Assembly (NCBI RefSeq): GCF_001895025.1
Contig: NZ_BCXI01000006.1
Location: forward strand, 1 to 64,000
Origin: Rhodococcus zopfii NBRC 100606 = JCM 9919
GTDB lineage: Bacteria; Actinomycetota; Actinomycetes; Mycobacteriales; Mycobacteriaceae
Length of the DNA: 64,000 nucleotides
Direction of reading: 5' to 3'
A program made the translations under genes and the position numbers. Positions within the stretch are counted from its first letter, which is position 1. Every line of letters starts with the position of its first letter. The notes beneath the pieces are model-generated. The model had not been told where the DNA came from. It ran no database searches and saw nothing but the letters and a program-made list of their open reading frames with translations. Positions 15,893-27,039 of this stretch are shown piece after piece.

Positions 15893-16921
15893 GTGGAACG
15901 GGACCCGGCTGCTCGCGGCGCTCGAGGCCGGCGGCTGCTTCCGGAAACCCCCGCGATCCACGAGATCCGGCTGGCGGTGCGCGCGTGGCTGGGCCGCCAC
16001 GGAGCGCGGTCGGTCGCGGTGGCGCTGTCCGGCGGTGCGGACTCGGCCGCGCTCACCGCCGCGGCGGTCGCCGAGGCCGATTCGGTGCGGGCAGTTGTCG
16101 TCGATCACGGGCTGCAGGCGGGATCCGACGTCGTCGCGGCACGGGCCGCGGAGTTCGCCCGTGCGCGCGGATGCGGGTCGGTGCACGTCGTTTCGGTGGA
16201 GGTGACCGGGTCCGGTGGACTCGAGGCCGCCGCACGGGCTGTGCGCTACCGGGCCCTCGACGACACTCGCGACGGTCTGCCGGTGCTGCTCGGACACACC
16301 CTCGACGACCAGGCCGAAACCGTGCTGCTCGGACTGGCCCGGGGCTCCGGGCCCCGCTCGATCCGCGGCATGGCCGATTTCGACGACCCCTGGGGCCGCC
16401 CGCTGCTCGGGGTGCGGCGCTCGATCACGCGTGCGGCGTGCGGTGAACTCGGATACGAGCCCTACGAGGACGCGCACAACAGCGATCCGCGGTTCACGCG
16501 GGTGCGGCTGCGCACCGAAGTGCTGCCGTTGCTCGACGACGTGCTCGGTGGCGGAGTCGCACCGGCCCTGGCCCGGACCGCGGCGCAACTACGCGAGGAC
16601 GGGGAGGTGCTCGACGCAGCCGCCGATCAGGCGCTGGCCGCCGCGCGGGGGGACGGCGCCGGACTGGACGTGGCGTCGCTCGAGCCGGTGCATCCCGCCG
16701 TGCGGCGTCGTGCGCTGCGCCGCTGGCTCGCCGACGAGGGTGCCTCCGCGCCCACGGACCGGACGTTACGGGCCGTCGACGATCTGATCGGACGCTGGCG
16801 CGGCCAGGGGCCGGTGGCGGTCGGGCGGGGGCCGCGGCCGGGGATCAGGTTGGTCGTGTCGCGTCGGCGTGGCAGGCTGGACGTGGTGTTCGTCGACCAG
16901 CAGCGGTGTGCGGACGACTGA
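15893..16921 (+). CDS. tilS: tRNA(Ile)-lysidine synthase
   Basis: A 342-residue PP-loop ATPase that converts C34 of the CAU anticodon of tRNA-Ile2 to lysidine, so the tRNA reads AUA. The nucleotide-binding motif is LSGGADSAAL, followed by VVVDHGLQ, HTLDDQAETVLLGLARGSG and the tRNA-contacting RFTRVRLR segment. GTG 15893 starts five bases after the preceding stop. It is followed by hpt, a pairing conserved in many bacteria. Confidence 0.93.
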   Translation: MERDPAARGARGRRLLPETPAIHEIRLAVRAWLGRHGARSVAVALSGGADSAALTAAAVAEADSVRAVVVDHGLQAGSDVVAARAAEFARARGCGSVHVVSVEVTGSGGLEAAARAVRYRALDDTRDGLPVLLGHTLDDQAETVLLGLARGSGPRSIRGMADFDDPWGRPLLGVRRSITRAACGELGYEPYEDAHNSDPRFTRVRLRTEVLPLLDDVLGGGVAPALARTAAQLREDGEVLDAAADQALAAARGDGAGLDVASLEPVHPAVRRRALRRWLADEGASAPTDRTLRAVDDLIGRWRGQGPVAVGRGPRPGIRLVVSRRRGRLDVVFVDQQRCADD

Positions 16922-16942
16922 CGGAAGGGCAGGAACAACCCG

Positions 16943-17497
16943 GTGTACGAGAGCGACATTGCGTCGGTACTGATTTCCGAGGAGCAGATCAAGGAACGCA
17001 CGGTCGAGCTGGCCGAGTCCATTGCCAAGCGTTACCCGGTGGGTGCGCCCGAGGGCGATCTGCTGCTCATCGGCGTGCTCAAGGGCGCGATCTTCTTCAT
17101 GACCGACTTCGCCCGGGCCATGCCCATCCCGACCCAGATGGAGTTCATGGCGGTCAGCTCGTACGGGTCGTCGACGTCCTCGTCGGGCGTGGTGCGCATC
17201 CTCAAGGACCTCGACAAGGACATCGCGGGCCGTCATGTGCTCATCGTCGAGGACATCATCGACTCCGGGCTCACGCTGTCGTGGCTGATCCGCAACCTGT
17301 CCGCGCGCAACCCCGCGTCGCTCGACGTGGTGACGCTGCTGCGCAAGCCCGAAGCCGTCAAACTCGACGTGCACGTCGCGGACGTCGGCTTCGACATCCC
17401 GGACGAGTTCGTCGTCGGCTACGGCCTCGACTACGACGAGCGGTACCGCGACCTTCCGTACATCGGCACGCTCGACCCGAAGGTCTATTCGAGCTGA
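16943..17497 (+). CDS. hpt: Hypoxanthine-guanine phosphoribosyltransferase
   Basis: A 184-residue purine salvage enzyme that joins hypoxanthine or guanine to PRPP. The PRPP-binding signature [14 protein letters not shown] is complete, the flexible loop SSYGSST is present, and the purine-contacting [18 protein letters not shown] closes the protein. GTG 16943 follows AGGAA. The last 13 bases overlap the convergent kinase gene, leaving no room for a terminator between them. Confidence 0.95.
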   Translation: MYESDIASVLISEEQIKERTVELAESIAKRYPVGAPEGDLLLIGVLKGAIFFMTDFARAMPIPTQMEFMAVSSYGSSTSSSGVVRILKDLDKDIAGRHVLIVEDIIDSGLTLSWLIRNLSARNPASLDVVTLLRKPEAVKLDVHVADVGFDIPDEFVVGYGLDYDERYRDLPYIGTLDPKVYSS

Positions 17498-19485
17498 CGG
17501 GCGTCGGTGCCCGGATGCACCGCAACGGTCCGTCGCAGTGCCGCGAGGTCCTGCTCCATGAGACGGAACATCCAGTACACCAGCACGAATGCGGCGATGC
17601 TGCCGACGGACAGGACCCGCACCGCGAACAACACGCGCGGGATCTCGTAGGCGGTCAGGAACGTCACGCCGGCGACACCGGCGAGCGGAACCGCCGCAGC
17701 GACCGCGAGATAGCGGATGCTGCGGCGGTGCAGGCCTTCGAGTTCACGGGCGTCGGTGGCGTCGGTGGACCCGTGCGGCAGGACCGCCGGATACAGCGAC
17801 CGCACCGTGTAGAAGGCGACGAAGAAAAACGGGTACGCCACGGCGATCGCGCCGCACACCGCCATCGAGGTGACGAAGTGTGTGGCGGCGCGCGTGTCGA
17901 TCTCCCCGGTGATCACGCTCAGCGCGACGGGAAACGCGATGCCGGACGCGATCCACAGGCTCATCACGACGGCCGCGACCCGGTCGCTGAACAGCAGTGC
18001 GTCGTGTCTGGTCCGGGCCAGAGTGACGGCATCGTAGGTACGTCCGCGCCGCAGTCCGCGCGGCACCGTGATCAGCCGACGACCCAGGTACACGATCACC
18101 AGGGCGCCCAGCGGGAACAACGCTGCGTTGGCGACGAGCGAGACGACCTCGAAGTCGTGCCGCGCGTCCGGCGGCAGTTTTTCGATGATCAGCGACGAGT
18201 TGTGCTGGAAGTTGTAGAGGGCCGCCAGTGCGTTGGGGATCCCGATCGCGGCGACCAGGACAGGCACGACGGGACCGCGCAACCGGGCTCGCCAGCTGTC
18301 CGGCGGGGGATCGACGAGGTCGCGGGCACGGTGGTCGAGACACAGGTCGAACTGCTGGGCCAGTTCCGCCCCCGACGACCAGCGATCCGCCGGGGCCGGT
18401 TCGAGGCATTTCGCGAGTACCCGCCGCAATGTCTGCGGGCAATCCGCGGGCAGCCTGCCCATCATGTCCGGGGTGAGGCCGCCCCTCCGGCGCCGGACCA
18501 TCGTTTCGAGCGCCGGGAGGGTGTTCGTGTCGAGGGCTTCCCCTTGCTCGGGATCTCCCGGGCGGACTCCCGCCAGCAGCTCCCACAGCATCACCCCGAG
18601 GGCGTAGATGTCGCTGCGGGTGTCGAGGTCCGCGGCAGTTCCCGGCATTCCCGGATGGCACGCCTCGAGCTGCTCGGGCGACATGTATGCCAGGGAGCCG
18701 CCGAGATAGGCGACGGGGGAGCTGCCCCCCACGGACTCCGCGTAGCTGATGTTGAAATCGGCCAGCTTCGGGACGCCTTCCGCGGTGAGCAGCACGTTCG
18801 CTGGCTTGACGTCCCGGTGCAGCACCCCGCGCCTGTCGGCGTAGGCGAGCGACTCCGCGAGCCGCCGCCCCAGCCACGCCACGGTTTCCGGCCACGTCAG
18901 CGTTTCGAGTTCTCCGCGCACGGTCGATTCCGCTGGCCGGATCTCGCCCTTCTCCGCGAGGGTCTCGTCGATGACGTCGAGCAGCAGGGAACCGTCGCGT
19001 CGCTCCGGCGGTGTGCGCCGCACCCGGTGCAGCACGTGCAGCAGCGTCCCGCCCGGCACGTACTGCATATACAGCAACCGGAGGCCCTGTTCGGGGAGGA
19101 TCCGCTGGTCGAACACGCGGACGATGTAGTCGTGGTCGAGCTGCGCGAGGGTCTGCGCCTCGCTGCCCTGGTCCGGGGAGATCTTCACCGCAACGAGACG
19201 CTGCATCGAGAGCTGCCGGGCCAGGAACACCTTTCCGAAGGCGCCGCGGCCCAGGCTGGTGAGCAGGTCGAAGTCGTCGATCCGGCGGCCGGCCCGCAAT
19301 TCCTCGACGGTGACCGGAACGCCGGGGGTCATCGGATCGGTCACGGCCTCGGCGGCTCGGGTGGGGTCCGCTGCGCGGGTGGGCTCGAACCGGCTCGTCT
19401 CCCCGCCCGTGACCTGTGTGGTCTCGGAGCTGGGCAGCTGGGTCGGTTCGGTACCGGATACGGCATGCGGATCCCGCGTGGCCAT
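17485..19485 (-). CDS. Serine/threonine protein kinase with polytopic membrane C-terminus and DFN motif
   Basis: A 666-residue protein. A Thr/Ser-rich N-terminal tail (1-70) precedes a Hanks-type kinase domain (about 72-385): glycine loop GRGAFG (79-84), catalytic lysine K101, HRDVKPAN (223-230) and SPEQ. The metal-binding motif is DFN (243-245) instead of DFG; the Asp is kept. The C-terminal half has several hydrophobic helices, about five to seven segments, unlike PknB-type kinases with a single pass and PASTA sensors. It could sense a membrane signal. The ATG at 19485 is chosen over a longer frame to 19563 that lacks support. It is convergent with hpt and divergent from ftsH. Confidence 0.88.
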   Translation of the reverse strand: MATRDPHAVSGTEPTQLPSSETTQVTGGETSRFEPTRAADPTRAAEAVTDPMTPGVPVTVEELRAGRRIDDFDLLTSLGRGAFGKVFLARQLSMQRLVAVKISPDQGSEAQTLAQLDHDYIVRVFDQRILPEQGLRLLYMQYVPGGTLLHVLHRVRRTPPERRDGSLLLDVIDETLAEKGEIRPAESTVRGELETLTWPETVAWLGRRLAESLAYADRRGVLHRDVKPANVLLTAEGVPKLADFNISYAESVGGSSPVAYLGGSLAYMSPEQLEACHPGMPGTAADLDTRSDIYALGVMLWELLAGVRPGDPEQGEALDTNTLPALETMVRRRRGGLTPDMMGRLPADCPQTLRRVLAKCLEPAPADRWSSGAELAQQFDLCLDHRARDLVDPPPDSWRARLRGPVVPVLVAAIGIPNALAALYNFQHNSSLIIEKLPPDARHDFEVVSLVANAALFPLGALVIVYLGRRLITVPRGLRRGRTYDAVTLARTRHDALLFSDRVAAVVMSLWIASGIAFPVALSVITGEIDTRAATHFVTSMAVCGAIAVAYPFFFVAFYTVRSLYPAVLPHGSTDATDARELEGLHRRSIRYLAVAAAVPLAGVAGVTFLTAYEIPRVLFAVRVLSVGSIAAFVLVYWMFRLMEQDLAALRRTVAVHPGTDARQLE

Positions 19486-19735
19486 GCGAAATGATACCCA
19501 CGCCGACGGGTGTGCCCGCACGTGAAGTCGCAGCGTCGGACGACCGGGGGCGCGGGAACGCACGGCCCGGTCCGGGCGTTGAAGCTTTCGGAGGGTGGAC
19601 TACGCACCGGCGACGATGTATGGGCACGCGGTAACCTTGCGGTGGCCGGATCGTCACCGGTCGACGCACGCTCTTCACCCTGACCACACTGATGACCGCA
19701 CTATCGAAAGGACCGGCCGGCCGGGCCGAACCTGT

Positions 19736-22108
19736 ATGAATCGCAAGGCAGTGTTCCGTAATCTGGCGATAGTGGCCGGCATTCTGTTGGTCATCTACGC
19801 ATTCAGCTACTTCGGGAACGACACGCGTGGATTCACCAAGGTGGACACCTCGGTGGCCATCGCGCAGCTCGACTCGAAGAACGTCTCCAAGGCGCAGATC
19901 GACGACCGCGAACAGCAGGTCCGGTTGTGGTTGAACAGTGGGAACGATTCCACCGAGAACCAGACGCAGATCCTCGCGAAGTACCCGGCCTCGGCGTCGG
20001 AACAGATCTTCGACAAGGTCGCCGCGTCCGGCGCAGCCGAGTTCGACACGGCGGTCACCCAGGAGAGCTGGCTGACGTCGATCCTTCTGTTTGTCGTTCC
20101 GATGATCATCCTGCTCGGCGTGTTCTTCTTCATGATGACCCGCATGCAGGGCGGCGGCCGCGGGGGCATGATGGGCTTCGGCAAGTCCCGAGCCAAGCAG
20201 CTCTCGAAGGACATGCCGAAGACGACGTTCGCGGACGTCGCCGGCGCGAACGAGGCCGTCGAAGAGCTGTACGAGATCAAAGATTTCCTGCAGAACCCGG
20301 CCCGCTATCAGGCGCTCGGCGCGAAGATCCCGAAGGGCGTGCTGCTGTACGGCCCGCCCGGTACCGGCAAGACGCTGCTCGCACGCGCGGTCGCGGGTGA
20401 GGCCGGCGTTCCGTTCTTCACGATCTCCGGTTCCGACTTCGTCGAGATGTTCGTCGGTGTCGGCGCATCCCGGGTGCGCGACCTGTTCGAGCAGGCCAAG
20501 CAGAACAGCCCCTGCATCATCTTCGTCGACGAGATCGACGCGGTCGGCCGCCAGCGTGGCGCCGGTCTCGGCGGCGGTCACGACGAGCGCGAGCAGACTC
20601 TCAACCAGTTGCTCGTCGAGATGGACGGGTTCGGCGACCGGCAGGGCATCATCCTCATCGCCGCGACGAACCGTCCCGACATCCTCGACCCCGCGCTGCT
20701 GCGTCCCGGCCGTTTCGACCGCCAGATCCCGGTGACCAACCCCGACCTCGCCGGTCGACGCGCGATCCTCCAGGTGCATTCCAAGGGCAAGCCGATCGAC
20801 CAGAACGCCGACCTCGAAGGCTTGGCGAAGCGCACGGTCGGGATGTCCGGCGCCGATCTGGCGAACGTCGTCAACGAGGCCGCGCTGCTCACCGCCCGCG
20901 AGAACGGCACGGTGATCACCGAGACGATCCTCGAGGAATCCGTCGACCGCGTCATCGGTGGCCCGCGCCGCAAGAGCCGGATCATCAGCGAACACGAGAA
21001 GAAGATCACCGCCTACCACGAGGGCGGGCACACGCTGGCCGCGTGGGCCATGCCGGACATCGAACCGGTGTACAAGGTGACGATCCTCGCCCGCGGCCGC
21101 ACCGGCGGTCACGCCATGACGGTTCCCGAGGACGACAAGGGCCTGATGACCCGGTCCGAGATGATCGCCCGCCTCGTCATGGCGATGGGTGGCCGCGCGG
21201 CAGAGGAACTGGTGTTCCACGAGCCGACCACCGGCGCGTCGTCCGACATCGACCAGGCCACCAAGATCGCACGGGCGATGGTCACCGAGTACGGCATGAG
21301 CGCGAAGCTCGGTGCGGTCCGCTACGGGCAGGAACAAGGCGACCCGTTCCTCGGCCGGTCGATGGGACAGGCCTCGGACTACTCGCACGAGGTGGCGCGC
21401 GAGATCGACGAGGAAGTCCGCAACCTCATCGAGGCGGCACACACCGAAGCGTGGTCGATCCTCAACGAGCATCGCGACGCGCTGGACCTGCTCGCCGGTG
21501 AGCTCCTCGAACACGAGACCCTCACCCGCAAGGATCTCGAACGCATCCTCGTGTCGGTGGAGAAGCGGCCCCGCATCACCACGTTCAACGAATTCGGCGA
21601 TCGCATCCCCTCGGATCGCCCGCCGATTAAGACCCCCGGCGAGCTCGCCGCCGAACGCGGTGAACCGTGGCCCCCGGAGCCTGCGGTGCCGACCCTGGCC
21701 AAGGGGCCTGTTCCTCCGCAGCAGGTCGTGCCCCAGCCGGTGACGCCGGAGCCGGCGCGGCAGACAGCACCGCAGCAGGCGACCCCGCCGCAGGGTCCGG
21801 CCAACGGCTATCCCGCCCCGCAGCCGGTCCCGGCTTCCGAGCCGATGCCCGGCTTCCCGCAGCCCGGCCAGTACGGCGGCGGGCCGCGGCACGCGACCCG
21901 GCCGGACTACGGCGCTCCCGCCGGATGGTCGGCGCCGGGATGGCCGCCGTCGCAGGAGCCCGAGCAGCCCCGCAGCACCTATCCCGGCTACCCTCAGTGG
22001 ACTCAGCCTGCACGTTCCGCCGACACCGGTGATCGGCAGGACGAGAACCAGCAGGCACCGGAGCCGCCGCCCACGCAGCCCTGGGAAGGGCCGACCGGTC
22101 CGCGCTGA
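19736..22108 (+). CDS. ftsH: ATP-dependent zinc metalloprotease FtsH
   Basis: A 790-residue membrane AAA protease that unfolds and degrades membrane and short-lived proteins. Two transmembrane helices (about 9-25 and 115-135) flank an extracytoplasmic loop. The AAA domain has Walker A GPPGTGKT (206-213), Walker B with [11 protein letters not shown], and the arginine-finger region RPGRFDRQI. The zinc site is H428-E-G-G-H432. The last 150 residues are Pro/Gln-rich and look disordered, as in other mycolate actinobacteria. ATG 19736 starts at the MNRK(A/T)VFRN sequence typical of the group. It leads the folate gene cluster. Confidence 0.96.
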   Translation: MNRKAVFRNLAIVAGILLVIYAFSYFGNDTRGFTKVDTSVAIAQLDSKNVSKAQIDDREQQVRLWLNSGNDSTENQTQILAKYPASASEQIFDKVAASGAAEFDTAVTQESWLTSILLFVVPMIILLGVFFFMMTRMQGGGRGGMMGFGKSRAKQLSKDMPKTTFADVAGANEAVEELYEIKDFLQNPARYQALGAKIPKGVLLYGPPGTGKTLLARAVAGEAGVPFFTISGSDFVEMFVGVGASRVRDLFEQAKQNSPCIIFVDEIDAVGRQRGAGLGGGHDEREQTLNQLLVEMDGFGDRQGIILIAATNRPDILDPALLRPGRFDRQIPVTNPDLAGRRAILQVHSKGKPIDQNADLEGLAKRTVGMSGADLANVVNEAALLTARENGTVITETILEESVDRVIGGPRRKSRIISEHEKKITAYHEGGHTLAAWAMPDIEPVYKVTILARGRTGGHAMTVPEDDKGLMTRSEMIARLVMAMGGRAAEELVFHEPTTGASSDIDQATKIARAMVTEYGMSAKLGAVRYGQEQGDPFLGRSMGQASDYSHEVAREIDEEVRNLIEAAHTEAWSILNEHRDALDLLAGELLEHETLTRKDLERILVSVEKRPRITTFNEFGDRIPSDRPPIKTPGELAAERGEPWPPEPAVPTLAKGPVPPQQVVPQPVTPEPARQTAPQQATPPQGPANGYPAPQPVPASEPMPGFPQPGQYGGGPRHATRPDYGAPAGWSAPGWPPSQEPEQPRSTYPGYPQWTQPARSADTGDRQDENQQAPEPPPTQPWEGPTGPR

Positions 22109-22141
22109 AGCTGATTTTTCAACGAGAGTGAGGACGGTCGG

Positions 22142-22792
22142 GTGTCGGTGAATCACCTGGATGGCCCTACGAGATCCGTGACCGCGCCGGACGAGGGTGA
22201 GACGTTGAGCCTGGCGACCGGCCGGGCCTTCGATCAGGCTCGCGCCGAAGCCGCAGTCCGCGAACTGCTCATCGCGGTCGGAGAAGACCCCGACCGGGAA
22301 GGGCTGCTGGACACCCCGGGCCGCGTCGCGCGCGCATACCGCGAAGTGTTCGCCGGGCTGTACACGGATCCGGACGACGTGCTCAACACGACGTTCGACG
22401 AAGGGCATCAGGAACTCGTCCTCGTCCGCGACATCCCGCTGTACTCGACCTGCGAACACCACCTGGTGTCCTTCCACGGAGTCGCACACGTCGGGTACAT
22501 CCCCGGCGCCACCGGGCGCGTCACGGGGCTGTCCAAGCTCGCGCGGCTCGTCGACCTCTACGCGAAGCGCCCGCAGGTGCAGGAACGGCTCACCAGCCAG
22601 ATCGCCGACGCGATGGTTCGCAAGCTCGATCCGCGCGGCGCGATCGTCGTCGTCGAGGCCGAACATCTGTGCATGGCGATGCGCGGCATCCGCAAGCCCG
22701 GTGCCAGCACCACGACGTCGGCGGTGCGCGGGTTGTTCCAGACCAACTCGGCATCCCGCGCCGAAGCCCTGGATCTGATCCTGCGCCGGTGA
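22142..22792 (+). CDS. folE: GTP cyclohydrolase I
   Basis: A 216-residue enzyme that converts GTP to 7,8-dihydroneopterin triphosphate, the first step of folate synthesis. Zinc ligands appear in [12 protein letters not shown] and in EAEHLCM, with the pterin-binding [14 protein letters not shown] motif. The first 30 residues are variable. GTG 22142 follows the ftsH stop by 33 bases. The stop overlaps folP as GTGA, so the fol genes are translationally coupled. Confidence 0.95.
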   Translation: MSVNHLDGPTRSVTAPDEGETLSLATGRAFDQARAEAAVRELLIAVGEDPDREGLLDTPGRVARAYREVFAGLYTDPDDVLNTTFDEGHQELVLVRDIPLYSTCEHHLVSFHGVAHVGYIPGATGRVTGLSKLARLVDLYAKRPQVQERLTSQIADAMVRKLDPRGAIVVVEAEHLCMAMRGIRKPGASTTTSAVRGLFQTNSASRAEALDLILRR

Positions 22793-23646
22793 GCACGCTG
22801 CAGAACCTCGAACGCCCGGTCGTCATGGGTGTTCTCAACGTGACCAGCGATTCATTCTCCGACGGTGGTCGCTACCTGGATCGCGACGCGGCGATCGCGC
22901 ACGGACTGCACCTGCGGGCGCTCGGCGTCGACATCGTCGACGTCGGCGGTGAATCGACCCGGCCCGGCGCGCAACGCGTCGACGCCGAGGTCGAGGCAGG
23001 CCGGGTCGTCCCGGTGATCGAGGCGCTCGCCGCCGAAGGCATCGTCACCAGCGTCGATACGATGCGTGCGTCGGTCGCCGCAGCCGCGATCTCGGCGGGC
23101 GTGACGCTCGTCAACGACGTGTCGGGTGGGCGCGCCGACGCGGACATGGCCACGGTCGTGGCGTCCGCCGGCGTGCCGTGGATCCTCATGCACTGGCGGC
23201 CGTCCGGCGGATTCGTCCACGCCGGTGGATCCACCCACTACGACGACGTAGTGCGCGAGGTGCGCGACGAGCTGCTCACCCAGGTGGATGTGGCCGTCGC
23301 CGCGGGAGTGGACCCCCAGAACCTGATCCTCGACCCCGGCCTCGGATTCGTGAAGAAACCGGACCACAACTGGGAATTGCTGCAGCGGCTGCCGGAGCTG
23401 ACCGGGCTCGGATTCCCGGTGCTCATCGGCGCATCCCGCAAGCGTTTCCTCGGTTCGCTGCTCGCCGACTCCGACGGCAACCCCCGCCCGCCCGCGGGAC
23501 GCGAGGTGGCCACCGCGGTGGTGTCGGCGCTCGCCGTCACCCACGGCGCGTGGGGCGTGCGCGTGCACGACGTGCGGGCATCCCTCGACGCGCTCGCGGT
23601 CGCGGGGGCGTGGCAACGTGGCGGAGCGGCAGGAGAATTCGGATGA
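22789..23646 (+). CDS. folP: Dihydropteroate synthase
   Basis: A 285-residue TIM-barrel enzyme that condenses p-aminobenzoate with dihydropterin pyrophosphate; it is the sulfonamide target. Signatures [16 protein letters not shown] and [16 protein letters not shown] are complete, followed by LVNDVSGG and [14 protein letters not shown] 22789 overlaps the folE stop; its own stop overlaps folB as ATGA. Confidence 0.95.
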   Translation: MSTLQNLERPVVMGVLNVTSDSFSDGGRYLDRDAAIAHGLHLRALGVDIVDVGGESTRPGAQRVDAEVEAGRVVPVIEALAAEGIVTSVDTMRASVAAAAISAGVTLVNDVSGGRADADMATVVASAGVPWILMHWRPSGGFVHAGGSTHYDDVVREVRDELLTQVDVAVAAGVDPQNLILDPGLGFVKKPDHNWELLQRLPELTGLGFPVLIGASRKRFLGSLLADSDGNPRPPAGREVATAVVSALAVTHGAWGVRVHDVRASLDALAVAGAWQRGGAAGEFG

Positions 23647-24008
23647 GCGATCGGATCGAACTGCGCGGCCTGCGGGTCCGTGGGAACCACGGGGTGTTCG
23701 AGCACGAGAAGCGCGACGGTCAGGACTTCCTGATCGACCTCGTCGTCTGGACGGATCTCGCGCCCGCGGCGTCGAGCGACGACCTCGACGACACACTCCA
23801 CTACGGGATCCTCGCCGAGCGGGCAGCAGCGATTGTCGCAGGCCCCGGCCGGGACCTGATCGAGACCGTGGCAGGGGAGATCGCCGACGACGTGCTCACC
23901 GACCCGCGGGTCGAGCGCGTCGAGGTCACCGTGCACAAGCCCTCCGCGCCCATCCCGCTGACGTTCGGGGACGTCGCGGTCGTCGTCGACCGGACGCGAC
24001 GGCCATGA
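23643..24008 (+). CDS. folB: Dihydroneopterin aldolase
   Basis: A 121-residue enzyme that cleaves 7,8-dihydroneopterin to 6-hydroxymethyl-dihydropterin and glycolaldehyde. It shows the family pattern [20 protein letters not shown], the catalytic-glutamate region [12 protein letters not shown] and [11 protein letters not shown] with the catalytic lysine. Overlaps both neighbours by ATGA. Confidence 0.94.
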   Translation: MSDRIELRGLRVRGNHGVFEHEKRDGQDFLIDLVVWTDLAPAASSDDLDDTLHYGILAERAAAIVAGPGRDLIETVAGEIADDVLTDPRVERVEVTVHKPSAPIPLTFGDVAVVVDRTRRP

Positions 24009-24568
24009 GCCGCGCGGTACTGTCCATCGGATCGAACCTGGGGGATCGGCTCGGGCACCTCCGCTCGGTCACCGAGGCGCTGGGCGACCGGATCGTCGCG
24101 GTCTCGCCGGTGTACACCACAGCGCCGTGGGGTGGGGTCGACCAGCAGGATTTCCTCAACGCCGTCGTGGTCGCCGACGACCCGGGGCTCGACAGCAGCG
24201 GCTGGCTGCGACTGGGACAGCAACTCGAGGCCGCCGCCGACCGGGTACGGGTGCAGCGCTGGGGACCGCGCAGTCTCGACGTCGACGTGGTGACGTGTGA
24301 CGAGATCGTCAGCGACGACCCGGAACTGACACTGCCGCATCCGCGGGCGCATCAGCGTGCGTTCGTGCTGGTGCCCTGGCTCGACGTCGCACCGGACGCC
24401 GCGCTCACCGTCGACGGGGAACGCCGGCCGTTGGTGGACTGGCTCGCCGACCTCGGCGACGCCGAACGTGTCGGGGTGCAGCGCACGGATCTCCGGCTGA
24501 CAGACGACCCCGGGCACCGGAACCCCGGACACTGGGATCCCGGACAGCAGGGGGAGAACCGGTGCTGA
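24005..24568 (+). CDS. folK: 6-hydroxymethyl-7,8-dihydropterin pyrophosphokinase
   Basis: A 187-residue HPPK that transfers pyrophosphate from ATP to the pterin, providing the folP substrate. Motifs: [44 protein letters not shown] (metal-binding D-x-D) and [16 protein letters not shown]. The last 25 residues (Pro/Gly/His-rich) are non-conserved and overlap the start of the next gene by seven bases. Confidence 0.94.
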   Translation: MSRAVLSIGSNLGDRLGHLRSVTEALGDRIVAVSPVYTTAPWGGVDQQDFLNAVVVADDPGLDSSGWLRLGQQLEAAADRVRVQRWGPRSLDVDVVTCDEIVSDDPELTLPHPRAHQRAFVLVPWLDVAPDAALTVDGERRPLVDWLADLGDAERVGVQRTDLRLTDDPGHRNPGHWDPGQQGENRC

Positions 24569-25029
24569 AGGCGACACGTGTCCGCGATCTGCTGGCCTTG
24601 GCGGTGCTCGCCGCGATCGTGTCGTGGCTCCTTGTCCGCGTCCTGTACGGGTCGTTGCCGCCGATTCCGGTCTACGCGGGGGCATCGCTGTACCCGGTGG
24701 CGCTGCTCGAAGTCGTGCTGGCCTTCATGATTCGCTCGCGCGTCGGCAAACGGGAGATCGGCGACGGGCCGCGCCAGCTCCATCCGATCACCGCGGCCCG
24801 CGCGGTCGCGCTCGCGAAGGCCTCCGCGCTGGTCGGTTCCGCGGCCGCCGGTGTCTGGGTGGGTTTCCTGTTGTTCCTGTTGCCGCAGCGATCGTTCGTC
24901 CAGGCCGCCTCGGAGGACACGTCCGGTGTGGTGGTCGGGGCGGTCGGCGGGATCGTTCTCGTCGCGGCGGCCCTGTGGCTCGAACACTGCTGCAAGACGC
25001 CCGAGGACCCGGGAGAACCCGCGGCCTGA
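24562..25029 (+). CDS. DUF3180 family membrane protein
   Basis: A 155-residue protein with four predicted transmembrane helices (about 10-28, 38-56, 82-105 and 122-140) and a conserved LHPITAARAVALAKASALVGS stretch of DUF3180. Function unknown. It follows folK with a small overlap, as in mycobacteria (Rv3605c position), so it is likely co-transcribed with the folate genes. Confidence 0.88.
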   Translation: MLKATRVRDLLALAVLAAIVSWLLVRVLYGSLPPIPVYAGASLYPVALLEVVLAFMIRSRVGKREIGDGPRQLHPITAARAVALAKASALVGSAAAGVWVGFLLFLLPQRSFVQAASEDTSGVVVGAVGGIVLVAAALWLEHCCKTPEDPGEPAA

Positions 25030-25084
25030 GGTCGCCGAACGCCGAACCTCGGGGATCACGCTCCGGCGCAGTACCCTGGTCCGC

Positions 25085-25912
25085 ATGGGGACCTCGGGCC
25101 GGGACAGGAACGAACGTCGACAGTGGCGCAGTGCGGGTTCGATGTTCGTCGCCGCGCTTCTCGCCCTCGCGATGATCGCGTCGCTGTTCCTGGTCTTCAG
25201 TCAGAGCGTCCAGTTGTTGCGCGTCGGCGTCGTCGTGGCGTTGTGGGCCGCGACCATCGGGGCGATCGCCATGACGAAGTACCGTCGCGAGTCCGCCCTC
25301 GAGAAGGCGAAGGTCGAGGACCTCAAGACCGTCTACGAATTGCAGCTCGAACGGGAGATTTCGGCGCGGCGCGAGTACGAGCTGACCGTCGAGCAGAAGG
25401 TCCGTTCGCAGCTGAAGGTCGAGGCCGACGAGATGGCCCAGCTCCGTGCGGATCTCGCTGCGCTGCGCCGCAACCTCGAGATGTTGTTCGACGGACGCAT
25501 GCCGGAGGACCGCACCGCGCTGAGTTCCGTCGCGAAGCCGGTTCAGGAGATCGGGGGGCGCGCCGCCTCGTCGCAGGTCAGTGCCCCGCGTCCGGCGGGC
25601 CCGGCGTTCGCATCCCCCGACGACGAACCGCTCACCGCAGAGACGACCGCGGTGATGCCGCAGCAGACCGAGTCGGTGCGGTCCGCGACGCTCGGGACGA
25701 ACCAGGGAACCGAGACGTATCAGGCTTCCCCTTCGGGCGCATCCCACTCCGGCGGATCGAACGATGTGCCCGTCGACGACGATGTCGTACCGGACGGACC
25801 GGCTACCGGACGTCGGGCGCGCAGGCTCCGGGCCGAGGCCGGCGGTGATGAGAGCGGGCTGCAGGGCCGCAGCGTCGCCGAGATCCTCGCGTCGCTGTCC
25901 AGGGAGCGCTGA
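25085..25912 (+). CDS. DUF6779-type membrane protein with coiled coil
   Basis: A 275-residue protein: basic N-terminus, two adjacent transmembrane helices (about 17-40 and 42-62), then a charged coiled coil (about 65-140, ESALEKAKVEDLKTVYELQLEREISAR). A low-complexity Ser/Thr/Pro tail and a short conserved C-terminus (GRSVAEILASL) follow. Found beside the folate and pantothenate genes in mycolate actinobacteria (Rv3604c position). Role unknown; the layout suggests a cytoplasmic scaffold anchored in the membrane. Confidence 0.82.
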   Translation: MGTSGRDRNERRQWRSAGSMFVAALLALAMIASLFLVFSQSVQLLRVGVVVALWAATIGAIAMTKYRRESALEKAKVEDLKTVYELQLEREISARREYELTVEQKVRSQLKVEADEMAQLRADLAALRRNLEMLFDGRMPEDRTALSSVAKPVQEIGGRAASSQVSAPRPAGPAFASPDDEPLTAETTAVMPQQTESVRSATLGTNQGTETYQASPSGASHSGGSNDVPVDDDVVPDGPATGRRARRLRAEAGGDESGLQGRSVAEILASLSRER

Positions 25913-26103
25913 CCGGAGACCCATTCGGCACCGATCGGAGGTCTTCGCTGCAGGTCCGGAGGTCTTCCGGGGGAGTCGCCCACCGTTGCGGTGAGGTGCA
26001 GATCACGTCCGGCACCCGTGGCCGACGCGGATCGCGCCGCGCTATTGTCGGGCAGAACGTCTGGTACCCGCCGAGCGGGACTGGAACGAACGAGAGGACT
26101 CCC

Positions 26104-27039
26104 GTGACTTCCTTCGGGATCACAAACGCGCCTGCGCCCGCACGCCTCACCGTCGGTATCGTGTCCGCCGGTCGTGTGGGCACCGCAATCGGCGCGGCAC
26201 TCGAGAAGGTCGGCCATGTGGTCGTGGCCTGTTCCGCGGTCTCCGACGCGTCCACGCATCGGGCCCGTACCCGCCTGCCCGATTCCGAGATTCTGCCCGT
26301 CGACGTCGTCGCGGGACGCTGCAACCTGCTGATTCTCGCTGTTCCCGACTCGGAACTGGCCGATCTCGTCACCGGCCTCGCCGCGACCGGAGCGGTACCG
26401 CGCGGCACTATCGTCGCCCACACCTCGGGAGCCAACGGCATCGCGGTGATGGCGCCCCTCACCGAACAGGGCGCGGTGCCCCTCGCGATCCACCCGGCCA
26501 TGACGTTCACCGGGCACGAGGAGGACACCGCCCGACTCTCGTCGGCGTGTTTCGGGATCACCGCCGCCGACGACATCGGTTACGCGATCGCCCAGTCGCT
26601 CGTCCTCGAGATCGGCGGCGAACCCGTTCGGGTGCGTGAGGACCTTCGTCCCCTCTATCACGCGGCGCTCGCCCACGGCAGCAATCATCTGGTCACCCTC
26701 GTCGTCGATGCCGTCGCGGCGCTTCGGGTTGCGCTCGAAGGCCAGGAACTGCTCGGCCAGCAGCTCGTCGACGAAGATCCCGGTGGGGTCGCCGAACGGG
26801 TTCTGCAGCCGCTGCTCGTCGCCGCTCTCGACAATGCGTTGCGTCGTGGTCCGTCGGCGTTGACCGGTCCGGTCGCGCGCGGTGACGTCGCCGCGGTCGC
26901 CGCGCATCTGCAGGTGCTCGACGAAGTGGACCCGCGCATCGCCGCAGGCTACCGGGCGCTGTCGCTGCGGTCGGCGCAGCGTGTGGGCTCGAAATCGGAG
27001 CTGATCGAGCTTCTCGAAGGGAATGATCACGGTGAGTGA
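26104..27039 (+). CDS. Rossmann-fold and DUF2520 domain protein
   Basis: A 311-residue protein with an N-terminal NAD(P)-binding Rossmann motif ([16 protein letters not shown]) and a C-terminal DUF2520 helical domain, the architecture of 6-phosphogluconate dehydrogenase-like oxidoreductases. It contains [10 protein letters not shown] and HPAMTFTG motifs of the family. It sits directly before panC and overlaps it, so a role linked to pantothenate or ketopantoate reduction is often suspected; this is inference from context. GTG 26104 is preceded by GAGAGGA. Confidence 0.85.
   Translation: MTSFGITNAPAPARLTVGIVSAGRVGTAIGAALEKVGHVVVACSAVSDASTHRARTRLPDSEILPVDVVAGRCNLLILAVPDSELADLVTGLAATGAVPRGTIVAHTSGANGIAVMAPLTEQGAVPLAIHPAMTFTGHEEDTARLSSACFGITAADDIGYAIAQSLVLEIGGEPVRVREDLRPLYHAALAHGSNHLVTLVVDAVAALRVALEGQELLGQQLVDEDPGGVAERVLQPLLVAALDNALRRGPSALTGPVARGDVAAVAAHLQVLDEVDPRIAAGYRALSLRSAQRVGSKSELIELLEGNDHGE

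Noticed and set aside
17744-22666. A 1640-codon open frame on the minus strand
   Set aside because: It lies antisense to ftsH and folE and crosses the kinase gene in a different frame. Its product is a low-complexity His/Arg/Gly-rich string, typical of GC-rich antisense frames.
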